From Rodentolepis nana (lineage: Eukaryota; Platyhelminthes; Cestoda; Cyclophyllidea; Hymenolepididae): 30,488 nt of DNA. The position numbers and the translations under genes were made by a program. Numbering within the stretch: position 1 is the first letter of the stretch; each line of letters opens with the position of its first letter. Under the pieces are notes generated by a model that was not told the DNA's origin, searched no databases, and saw only the letters and a list, made by a program, of their open reading frames with translations. Where the stretch lies: positions 1-30,488 of the forward strand of contig UZAE01000210.1 in NCBI GenBank assembly GCA_900617975.1. Reading direction: 5' to 3'. Below, in pieces: positions 12,201-24,200 of this stretch.

Positions 12201-15200
12201 CTTTAACCTCTGTATAATCTACGAAACAGCCTGTTTGGGATATGCTAGCTTGTCAATTTGGTACGCTTAACTTTAGTTTGAATTAAACTAAAAGTCCAAG
12301 ATACCCGATGAATGACTTGAAGAATTTTCAAATCAAGAATAAAATGAAAGGATTCGAAACTAAACCTTTTTTGTGAGCTGCCCATGAAATAACTATACTT
12401 TTTTCGGTCTGACATAGATGAGCCCATTCTGTGGTCAACTTTTGAGTTTATTGGTTGAGTAAGTGAGATATAAGCTACCAGTTCAACCTCACTTAATAAA
12501 ATAATTAGGCATGCTTGATCCTTATACAAATTCAAACTTGATATTCATTGGATTCCTAGAAGATTTTGGTATGTCCAATTGGCTTTTCCTCTACACACTT
12601 GTAAAAGAGTTATCGATTCGGGAATTTATGAAAGAAAAATATCAATTAAAATTCAACCATAACCACCTAATATTTATTTCTTATCTCTTCGTTCTTATAA
12701 AATCATCTAAGTTACTAAGAAGACATCCTTGGAGCTTAGAACAAATCAGCTACCTTAATATTCTATCAAATTCCTCCTAACATTCTTCATTGAGTATTTA
12801 TAGCTTACTTACCCTCGTCAAAGTAACACATGAGAATTGTTTCCTCTGATTTACAGCATACATTTAATGAAAAATGAAAATCGATTATGAAATTGTAGCT
12901 AGTCAAATTTCATTAGCTAGTGCTATTTCCATATCATGGTAAAACCCCATTAACATACCTTGAATTTCTTGGTATTTGTAGATGTGAATGGCATTTACAT
13001 TGATTACGAAAAGGTCGGCTACATGGTGTACGATCTAAATCCTCCCTTCAAAACAACTGAAGACAATGTCACAGTTGGATTTAAGACATACTCACAATCG
13101 GGAACGATTCTCGACTTTGTTTCAACAACTGGGACTCATTGGAGCATTAAGATCGTGAGTTGAGTCCTAAAATTTTGTCATGGTGACCACGTCTAACTCT
13201 TTGGATTTCAGCAAATTTACAAGAATGAGTAAACAAAGTTAAATTTCATATATGATTAATATTAAGGAAGGACTGACCTTTAATATACCCATTACTGCTT
13301 TAAACTTTCTAGATTAATGGAACGGCATTGTTAGGAATCGTTTTAATGCTTCTACTTATTATGTGTTTTAGGCTGTATCTAAGTGTTTCTACGGTTCGAA
13401 ATTCATTCGTATTCCTTTATCCTAGTATATGTTTTGTTCTCTTCATTAACTTCCATTAGCACGTATCAAGTGAAGTATGCAAAATTTCTTGCTGGTGGAT
13501 CTTGTTAGAAAATCTTCTGTTGTTCATTCTGAATAAACATATTTTCTCACTTTCTCTTGTCAATAACGAGTATTTTCACGTAATGAGAACGAACACTGTA
13601 GGCGATAGAGGTTTAGACTGCAACTCTAATCGAAAGCAAAAAAAGGTGTGCAAGTGTGAGCTAGTTTGAAGAAATCAGATCGCCTAACGCGATCGATATC
13701 AGGTGGCAATTGATAAACATTTTCGGGTGGTTGGCGCGAGGTAGCCAAATCTTCGGAAATTTGCATTTTTAACAGTAATGCTTTCCAACTGCCTTAATCA
13801 GTAAAAGCTTAATCAGAGGACAAAGATTCACTAAACTTATTTCTATTGCTTATGCCACGGCTTATACTGCTGGCTAACATACCCACACAGCATCTAATGT
13901 AATGAAAATGACTTCAAAATTTAAATTCTGTCAAAATGTTCACAGATACATTAATTCATTGCAAATAAAAGCATGTTATTTAATTTTGGTAGGTTATTGA
14001 CTGTACTGAATTCTCCAATTTGTGCTAACCTTTCAATCGATAAATCCTAGTCGTGAATGCGGAACGGAGATAGATATTTAATTTATTAGTAGAAACTACA
14101 TTTTTTACTTGACACAAATTTCATTCAAAATATCTGAATGATCTTTCAGCGCAACGGTCATATTGTGGTGGATAGGAACGGTCAGGAATACATGTACCCG
14201 AACGCTGTCAACGATGGAGCATACCACATTGTTAGCGTTGAACGTAGAGGTGATCGCATGCTCGTCGCTCTTGATAGTGATCAAATTGTCAATCTGCCAA
14301 TGACAGGTGAGAAAGATTGATATCTGACTGTTTTTGGGTTCTTTCCATGAGGATTTATTACTAATTAGCTATTTGGTTTGTAGGTATAACTGATAGAAAT
14401 GATCAAAGTATCACATACACAACTCTGTATGTCGGAGCTAACAAGGATAGAGAAGACATTTTCCGTGGCGCTATCGGCGGTAAGTGTGCCAAATCTTTTT
14501 TTGAGAATTCCCTTTGTTGAAAGGTGGTAGAATATGAATTAAAATATTTATTTATTTATTTCAAATGGCAGGCGTTTTAGTAGCTATCATTAGCCATTTA
14601 GCTGACTTCGGGCTTCACAAAGTAAAGGTTCATCAAAGTAGCAGAAAGTTGCGGGGTGATGAACAGAAGAGCGATTCACAGACAGACACAAAGGTAGAGA
14701 AAAAGGTAAAGTGAGTACTGTGAAAGTAGTTAAGTATGACATGCAGTGGGGTGATGGTAGTTTGAAGTCAGAAGTCGACTGCTGGTTAATAAACCTTTTA
14801 GCCGTATGAGTATACGTTGCCCAGGGTGCATCACATGGAGGTAAGTCTATCGCACACCTCTGAATTAAAATATAATGTAGGACTTTGATCAACTCGATTT
14901 TTGTGCCACATGGCTTGAAATGCATACACACACGGACACTTAGTTTGTCTAGAAGGCTTGGTAGGAAAAAAAGCCACACGCAGGCTTATATAAATTAAGA
15001 TTTAAAATTATTTATACGCTTTGTTTTCTCATATTAAAATAACGTCAAAAGATATTATTTTGACTCCATTTGCATATTCATGACAAGAAAATCGAGAGTT
15101 TGACAAACCAAAGAACAAATATTTGGGTTTGCTGCTCCTATTTCAGATAATTACCAATGGGAAAAAACTTTCAATAATATGAAATATGTAGACTTTCCTT

Positions 15201-18200
15201 CATAAAATAAAATGACTGAAGGGTATATAAATAAAAGGTTAATTCATTGTGGCCTTTTTACTAGAGATCATTTGACAAATCTGGTACTTAAACCGTCAAC
15301 TTCGTACGTTATATGCTGTCTTCAGATATGCTAGATATTTAGACTCGAAGTTGTATTTAATATTAACCAGTTGTGAAATATGAATATTTAAAATGTGTTT
15401 ATTTAGAAGGTAAAATTCGAAATTGAAGTATATTTAACTATTATCTCCTTCGAAAGGTCTCTATTGGAACGGTCGATATCCCATTGATGAAGCTAAAGGA
15501 GGTCTCCAGGTTATAACCGGAGAAGTCGTTTACGTACTTCTACCAAGTTTCATTCTACCTGGGAAGAAACCAGTACCTCAATGCCTACCTGATTTCTGCT
15601 TCAACGGTGGAATCTGCTTTGTTGAGGATTACGAACTCAAATGTGACTGCCGTCTAACTGGTTGGCAGGGCTCAAGATGCGAATTGCGTAAGACAGTCAA
15701 ATTACCATGATTTATTTCTTGAACTGAGTCACAAGAGTTTGTTAGTGAAGAGCTTCATGAAGAAGCGTTGTATCGACATTTTCTTCTGGGTGCTTGATAA
15801 AATTCTCCTTCATGTTTTTTACAGCTGTGCTTCTTAAAGTATTTTATTTCGTGATTAAATATCGACCGCAATTGATATTTTGTAAACTCTTAAATATTCG
15901 AAAATGGCTAAATAGAGTTTTGGCCTTTACATCATAAAAGGAAGGGCGTTTCTCCACAATGCGCGAAAAATTTTCTTACGACTTGGCTCAATAGCATGGG
16001 AAATTCGCTTATTATTTATTTCACTTAGACTCGAACCATGTGGAAGCTTAACACTAATAATATTAATTCACTTAAAATAATTTATTGGTAATAGTTTCTT
16101 TACAAAAAGACCAAATTTGAAATTATTTGTCAAGAGGAAAATTTAGTAAGTTTTCATAATTGTTTCCTTACCGAATATTGGCTTAGTCGATTATTATTTT
16201 ACCAGTATAATTAGAAAATATAAGCTACAAATGAGTTACGGAATTCTAAGAGGATTTAACTTGGAATGATGGTGGGAGCATGAATGACCCAATAATGCAT
16301 TCTGTAAACTGAGTGACGAATGTTTAAATGATCAAACTATATCGAATTCTTTTCCTTAAATGTGCTATTTTAGCAACCCGTGGTGTTCTGCCTGCGGTTA
16401 CTGGTAACGGTGCATACGTCATCTTGTCGATTTCACCTCCAAAACGCACAAATGTGGACAGAATGAGAGTGGCTTTCCAAACATTTGCCACGGATGGACC
16501 AATTGCACGATTCATGTCATCAGATGGTGGATTCTACGATGTTTATATGGTAAGAAATTAGTGTCTCTCCAACTTATTAAATTAAGTTATCATCCTACCA
16601 AAGATGATTCCTTTATTCAAACCGATTGAATGCTTATTAGTTAATCGATTTACATTTTACCTCTTCAAGATTTACTTGTTCGCAGATCTTAAACACTTGA
16701 AGATTTGGAAGGGACTGGCAATGTGACATGGATAAATTTCCAAAAATCTTCTTTTGTCTTGGAAACCCCGAGCTTGACCTCATCAGTTCTTTTAAAACAC
16801 TGGTGCTATTTAATGAGTGGATTTTCATGGTACCGTAGGTGTAATTTTAATAAGCGAAGACTCACGAGAAAATTTCGATAAATTTTCGCGAGACACATCT
16901 CATTTTTTCTCTACTAGACATCCTTCATATGTTGCAAATATTCTTGCGTATTGCCAAAAGTACCGACTCTACATAGAGTGGAAATTTATGATATCTACCT
17001 TACAGAATTAGTTCACATAGTAGTTGTCTCTGCCTGTGTGATTCACACGCCTATCCACTTTGAATCACACATTTAATTAGAGCTACTTTCTGTTTAGGAT
17101 TGCGAGATGGTGAACAAGCAGTAATTAATGACTTCACATCTTTGTTATCTTTTTTTTCCTCCCCTTATTATGCGAGCAAAGTATGTACCCTTTTCTCCAC
17201 TTACTAATTTCAGCCATATTATGTAAATTCTGAACAGTTGTGAATTTGATCGCGTAGGCGGAATAATGTATGCCCTAAATAGCAATTGTGATTCATGGGA
17301 TTTAAATCAATTAGTTAATCAAGAAGGAGACTGGTATTAAAATGTACTAAAAATATCATTTTAATGCTTATAGAAGGGACAACAAGTATTTGCTTCGAAC
17401 AGAAAAGACGACATCCGTTTGATAAGCGCCCCTTATCAACAATGCGATGACGGAAAAATGCACGTAATCACATTGGTTCGCAACGGATCACGATGGGATT
17501 GGTCTGTGGATGGCCATCATACCACCTACTATGATAACTGTGAGTCAACATTTTAAATTTTATTAATTTTCGTCGTTGTTTCTCACCCTAGGTCTGTGCA
17601 GTGCAAGTCACTGTGAATATGATTGGTACATTCAAGGTCGAGCGCGAAAAACTAACAAATCAGAAGCAGCCTGTGTGCATCCTGGCACGTTTGCAAAGAG
17701 GCTTTCTGCGAAAGCAAAAGTTAACCCATTGCGTTACTTAAGCACTTAGTAGATGTCTTTTGAAATTGAAGTTTACTTTTCATATCAGTTTTTAAATACT
17801 TCCTCGCATAACTTATACCATTAAGCGCATTTAAAAGTGTGAGTTTTTATTGTTGAACATTTATGAAAACAATTTATCATTTTGATTAGCCTCGAATCGC
17901 AATTTCAATTAATAGGAAGTATATATTCGTTTCAAAATTTTATCTTTTTAAGGTAATACTACTTCATTTTACGGAGAAAGAAAATATTTAACAATATAAT
18001 AGAATATTTAATTTTTGTTGCTTTTATAGCTTCTATATTGGTATTATGACTATTTTTGTGAGTATGGCCTTTATTACTCTAAATTTCTTTTTTTCTGGCG
18101 GTAGTTTGACATTCTGTACCTTTTCATAATTGCTTGAATAGTGAAAATGACATTGTCCTTAGCATCTTTGACCGTTTAGAATTATTACATATTTAGCAGG

Positions 18201-21200
18201 AAGTAAAGACCTATTGTACACATAAATGCATTGTGTTTTTGTTTTTTGATAATTTTTACAATATCCGACTTCTATGCTGAAGGGATGACATACCAATTTT
18301 ATCTCTAACATAGATTCATTTAGCTGAAATCCTTTTTGGCAAAATTACACGCTTCTAAAGTGCATACTTCAATTCTTGATGATAATCCGGTTGACAGTGA
18401 GACTTATTTTCGTTTAAGTCAATTATTCTGTCTAGTTTTAGAGAGCATCATTATTTTTTTACTTCCCACGAACGTAACGGAATTTAAGCATTATGAGAGA
18501 CTAAGTTATCTTCATTATTTTTTTGTTTTCATAAGGAGAAATTAATTGAGTATTATATGATGAAGATTGAGTATTACAGTACTACCTCTTCTTTCTTCCA
18601 GACCTCCTTGATAACCGTGGATCTCTGATCACCAAAGAGATAATTCTCGGAGCTGATCGCAACTTCAGGCATTCTTTCAACGGTGTAATTGGTGGTAAGT
18701 TTACAATCATAGGACTTATTTCTTCGTAAAAATCTTCCATTTTATATGCCCTTAATTTACGCTAAAAATTTCAATGATTTCCTAAGAATTTAAAGTCTTT
18801 TGTTTCCCTTAATTTTCTTATTTTAGCGAAACTTTAAGCGAAGTTAATTGAAAGCAACGCAATATCACCAGTCATCGAAACCCATTAGTAGAAAAATATA
18901 ACCGTCTCCTTTAGACATCTACTGATATTACAATATTGGCGTCTGACAGAAATTTGATTAAGATAGTGATATTCCTTGAAGTTAATTTAGAAAATGTTGT
19001 CCTTGTATTAACACTGATACAGTTTGAGGAATTATGGATAAAGTTTCTCATTCAGAATCACTATGAATCACTCTTTTGATTCCGGATTGTGCACTGATTC
19101 AATTTTTTATTTGTGTCTTCTGAAAATGGTTTCTAGAACAAAAGTTGTTCGCCTTAAAAGTTAGAAACTGTGGGAAAATTAGTTACATATACAGTATGCT
19201 AAATAAACAAATATTAAATTTTCGGAGATAAAATAAAAGCCATGCTTACATTTATTTTCTGAATCAAGGAACTGTTCGAAAAAGATGAGCTGATACTGAC
19301 TTATGAAGAAATCGTGAATGCAGATTGAGTCTCGATGTAAATAAAAAAAAATATTTAAATTAAACGATTCTTGCTACGGTATCGCTGGGCTGCAGCGTCA
19401 TAACGTCTAATTCCTTTCTACCAAAATCTCTTTGTCAGACATAAATCATTACCCACTATTTTTCTTTGCAGCATTTGATTGGAACGGTCAGTACTTGGTG
19501 ACAGAAAGCGGTGAATTATCAGGAAACTCTGCTGTGATGATTGTTCCCGGTCGAAGCGTAGGGGACAAAGACGACGTCGTGATTGTGGTGATGCCGCATC
19601 TACTAGTGCCACCCGTGGCAACAACCCAACCTCCACCCCTTCCATTTCCTCCAGTCATTCCTGTCGATGGCATTCACGGAGGAGCCATTGTTGGCTCTGG
19701 TGACGGCAACCTCGTGGTACCTCGTAAGTCAGTCTCTGCTGCCCACTTTTGTAGGGATGCAGACATAAATTGAAATGAAAGTTTATTCAACATCTCAACC
19801 TTCATATAATAATTTAATCAGCTAAAATAATCCAATAAGAATATTGATAGATATATGAGCATAAATTACCAACAATCGATCTTTGAATTAGTCCAATCTT
19901 GTATGGGTCAATATTTATTTAAAATGGCGGGCTTTATGATACTTTTCGTTAACCCTTTGGCTGACTTCGGGCCTCAAGGAGGGGAGGAACATCAAAGTGA
20001 GAAAAAGTAAAGAGGGGGGACAGAAGAATGATTCAAAGGTATAAAAGGGACAGACAGATTCAAAGGCTGAGAAAAGGTAAGATGAGTACGGTGAAAGTGG
20101 TCGAAAATGACATACAGTGAGGTGATGGTAGTTTGAAGTCAGAAGTCAACTTTTAGTTTATAGACTTTTTGCCGTATTAGTATACGTTGCCCAGGGTGTA
20201 CCACGTGGTGGTAGGTCTATCACACACCCCTTATGGGACAAAATAAATTTTACCACGTTAAATATTATCGACTAACGATGAGTTCTTGTTTGCCCATCTC
20301 TATTTATTAATAAGGGTTCTTTTTGCTCCAAGCATTTTTTTTAGGAATGAAAATGGTTGAACTTCGCAAGCAAATTGCACCAACTTATTAATAGCCTCTC
20401 TTTGCCCTATGAATTTTACCCCAATTTCCAACAATTTATGATTACTATTTTAAAGAGTTATATTTTTTAAAGACAACAACTACTGGTTAGAGATTTCAAG
20501 CTTAAGGCATTTGACTTAATCTTTTAAAAGAAATGATGTAAATAGAAAGTTAGAATTTGACCTATCTCATTCAGACGATACATTCCGTGTACTAGTTTTT
20601 ACTTAGAAAGTGAGGATTGCAGACTTAAAAAACGAGTGCCTTTTACTATTAATCATATCCACGTTATTTTGTTGCTCTGGCTGAGTTTTCTTTTATGCAG
20701 ATCAGTGCGGATTTCTTTCGATAAAATGGAATTTGACACAAGTAATGCATTTTACAGTCCTCTCATCTCATATTTCGTAAGAGCCTGAAGTTTTTCGATC
20801 AATATTGTGCATAACAACACTAATAGGGATTTCCGATTAACCATATAAAAAGGTCTAAATTGTAGCACGAAGCAAGCATCTGATAAAGGTTCAACTATTT
20901 CGAACACAAATTTGACCTTTATGGATGCATATGTTAAGATGAATAAATTCTATTTTAAAAGAAATTCATCCGTGGAATAAAAATTCATTTTGACTAAATA
21001 TTTGTTTACCTTTATAAAAATTTAGTCATTATTTAGAATCAGCTGCGGATTTCCTTTTCAATCCAAAATTATGCAAAGAGCTAGCCTTTGCATAGGCGTA
21101 TTTTTCACGAGTTCCACCAAGAATTATATTTATGTTATTTCCTTAAATAAGATTTACAACAACCAGACAAGAAAAAAATGTCCAGTCCTCTCGAATATTA

Positions 21201-24200
21201 CCAAGTTACCTTCTCCTTCCCAATTTCGTTCTTGATTCTCTTAGAGTCTCTTATACTTATACTTATTCGGATAGGAAATTTTCGTTTCATCATAAATCAT
21301 CCAAAGTATTTATATCAAATGGCAGGCATTTTGATAGTTATCATAAGCCCTTTAGTTGACTTCGGGCTTCACAGAGAGGAGGAGGAACATCTAAGTGAAG
21401 AAAAGTCGAGAGGGGGAGGGGGAGGGGAACAGAAGAGTATTTCAAAGATGTAAGAGACAAACACAAAGGTAGAGTGAAAAAGATGAGGTGAGTACTGTGA
21501 AGTAGTCGAATATGACATACAGTGAGGTGATGGTGTTTTGAAGTCGGAAGTCAACTGCCGGTTAATAGACTTTTTTGCCGTATGAGTATACGTTGACCAG
21601 GGTGCACCACGTGGAGGTAAGTCTATCACACACCCCAATCATCCAAAGTTGAGTTGCTAACATGTAAATCTATCTCTGTTAATCCGTTATGTGCATCTAA
21701 TAATTAATAATATTGAAAACCTGACTTGCCACTAGTTATGTTTTGTTCCTTTACTCTGATGATCATTATATTTTCTTGATTCACTATCTGGGAGTAGCCT
21801 TTATACACTCTCTGGCGAAATTCCAAGCCAATATTCTTTCCTATTGACTTCAACTTATATTGTCGTTTTTCCAAGTTCGATGATTGACTGTGAATACTAA
21901 GTAGTTTCGTTGTCATCGAATGAGAAATCTGATGTAGTGAACTAAATTTCTTTTGTTTGAAACGTGAAATCTTGTCTACTGCAATTTTTTCTGGCCTTTA
22001 ACAGTCATTATATCTCTTTTATATTATTTGACCTCAAAGATCATTTCAATTTTTACTCTAAATATTAAAGGCATCATTTTTCAAAATCGAATATTTGTTT
22101 TTAAAGTTAACGTTAGATCTAAAATATGCAATTAAATATGTAATAAAATATGAGGACATGAAGCATAACTAAATCGGTTCTGGGCTTATTTATTTAATTT
22201 GACCGCACGCTAAATTAAATGAAGGAAAGTGGGTAGGTCAAAAAGTTTGATTCAACTTGTAATTTATCTGTAGCCATTGGATATGGTGGAGGTTCGGATG
22301 GCGTTTTCGCTGGTTCTGGGCCTCTCCTACTCCAAGCAGGAGGTGCCGGCGTGCTTGGCCTGATCAATCCCTGGTTGGCTGGCCTTCTAATCTGCCTGCT
22401 TCCACTCATCTCTGCCCTTATTTGGGCCTGTTGGCGATGTAAACCCGGTTGCTGTCCATGCTGCGTTGGTGGCGCAGGCTTGGGCAAAGGCGCTGGCGGT
22501 AAGTTCCACGACACGATGGACCGCATTTCTGCTGGACTCTGGGCGGCTCCACCAGTCGATAAGGACCTTCTTGGTAGAAGCTTTCGTTTTTGCTCTTTGT
22601 TGCTTTTGCACACTTCCTCTTTGTCGTTAGCATGATCTCACATCAATGTCGGTGTCGTCTTTTGACTTGTTTTTCGTCCATCGGCATGCAATCTTGCTCT
22701 CAAATCGTATTTATGATCCACATGGTCTTTGTAAGGTTTAATAGTTTCCGTTCTATTGGTAATTAATAACCTCAGAAATTGTTCCGGAAATTCGATTTCA
22801 TAACTAATCCATTTACTTCTCTGACTAGTTTGTGCTTAACTTTATAAAAATTAGGACTTTTTCCCTTTTACGCAATATTTTAGTCAACAATCTTTGGGAA
22901 GACTTTGGTTATGACAATTTGTCTAATTTAAATCAGATAGACAGCACTATTCTGTCTTTCGACAGAATTTCCTTTTGAATTAAACATTTTGCATCAAATG
23001 GAAATTGTAGTATATGATTTGGTATTCCAAACATGGATTTAGAATAGTAAAACATACCTGATTTCTTTTTAAATGCGCTGTGAAATGTATTGTGTAAGAA
23101 TTTCATATTCATCTCTATAGAATTTATGTGAAATATGATTCAACTAATTAAACGATCAACCCTTTACCAATCACTAATGAATGAAGTTTCTGCAAGGTCA
23201 ATCTATCTACCTGTACTCTCCATATTTACAAATGGAATGCAAATTTGCTTCATTGTGGTCAAAAGGGGCTTACTGGTCACTTTTTTCTACAACTGAGTTC
23301 TCCTGTCAATCGTTGTTGAGACAGTCTTCATTTGGCTTTCTGTCCACCGAAAATCAAAAAGACAAGAAAGAAATCCGGAATATACTTACTTAAAGTTTAT
23401 TTAAACTTTCAAATTTTATGGATCAAGTGATTCTTGCTTCAATATCAAAAAATTTCTCGGATTTGCAGATTTTTCATGCTATTATAGAGGTGTAAATATC
23501 AGCATGGCGTTAATTATGCACGTGCGTAAATGTAGCATTTTATTGTGAATGTCCTGTTGGTTTCTTACCTGTTGAATAACATATTCGTTTCTCATTACTC
23601 GGATTTAGGGACAAAAGTACTCGTACAAATCAATATGTTCAATCCATCTTTTCAGAGGGCATTGCAATTAAGCGAATATAAGAAGTTGAGCTGTTCGGCT
23701 AATTGAAGACCTAGTTACCTTTCAAGGTTGCTATTAAGCTTACATCAAAGACACTTGACTTTTATTATTCTCATCTTGATTCTTAACATTTTTATAACCA
23801 CTTTAATTTGCTGGATAATAGTTATGAGTTGACAGCTAGCAATAGCAAACGAAAGATAATAAGCGAAGGATAAGAAGGAGAGAGCATATGACGTGCAAAT
23901 AAAGGGTCTTTATATGGTTTCATAAAGAGGGACACTGAACTTATGCCGCGTTCCTTCAAGAATTAACCAATTGGCTCATGCCCCAAATTATGAAAGACCA
24001 CTTAAGCACGTAACATGGTTCTCAACAGGGAATTTGAGTTTTAGTTAACTTTGAAATACTTAAATGCCATTGTGAAGTTGAGATAAATAGTTTCATACAT
24101 TTGTGGTGTTATAGAGAAAATGTTTTGAGACCCATAAGGATTCCCACTTCATGCGCTAAATATTTACATAAGATGACTTCTGATTGGCAACTTCTGTATT

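Larger units (their letters stand above)
19724..22273 (+). other. 2.55-kb intron with retroposon copies 4 and 5
   Basis: Donor gtaagt and acceptor tatctgtag. Two retroposons make up about a quarter of its length. It separates the ectodomain stalk from the transmembrane exon. No other exon is required by phase (1 to 1). Confidence 0.75.

Noticed and set aside
22215..22613. Minus-strand open frames opposite the transmembrane exon.
   Set aside because: Shadow of the GC-rich Gly/Cys-coding exon.
22631..22730. A 100-nt candidate exon with a good pyrimidine tract and donor gtaagg.
   Set aside because: Entered from the known phase-1 exon it meets a stop at once; open only in phases that no upstream exon supplies.
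23469..23489. A 21-nt candidate microexon (acceptor gatttgcag, donor gtgtaa).
   Set aside because: Phase-neutral and not needed, donor weaker, surroundings AT-rich; cannot be told from chance.
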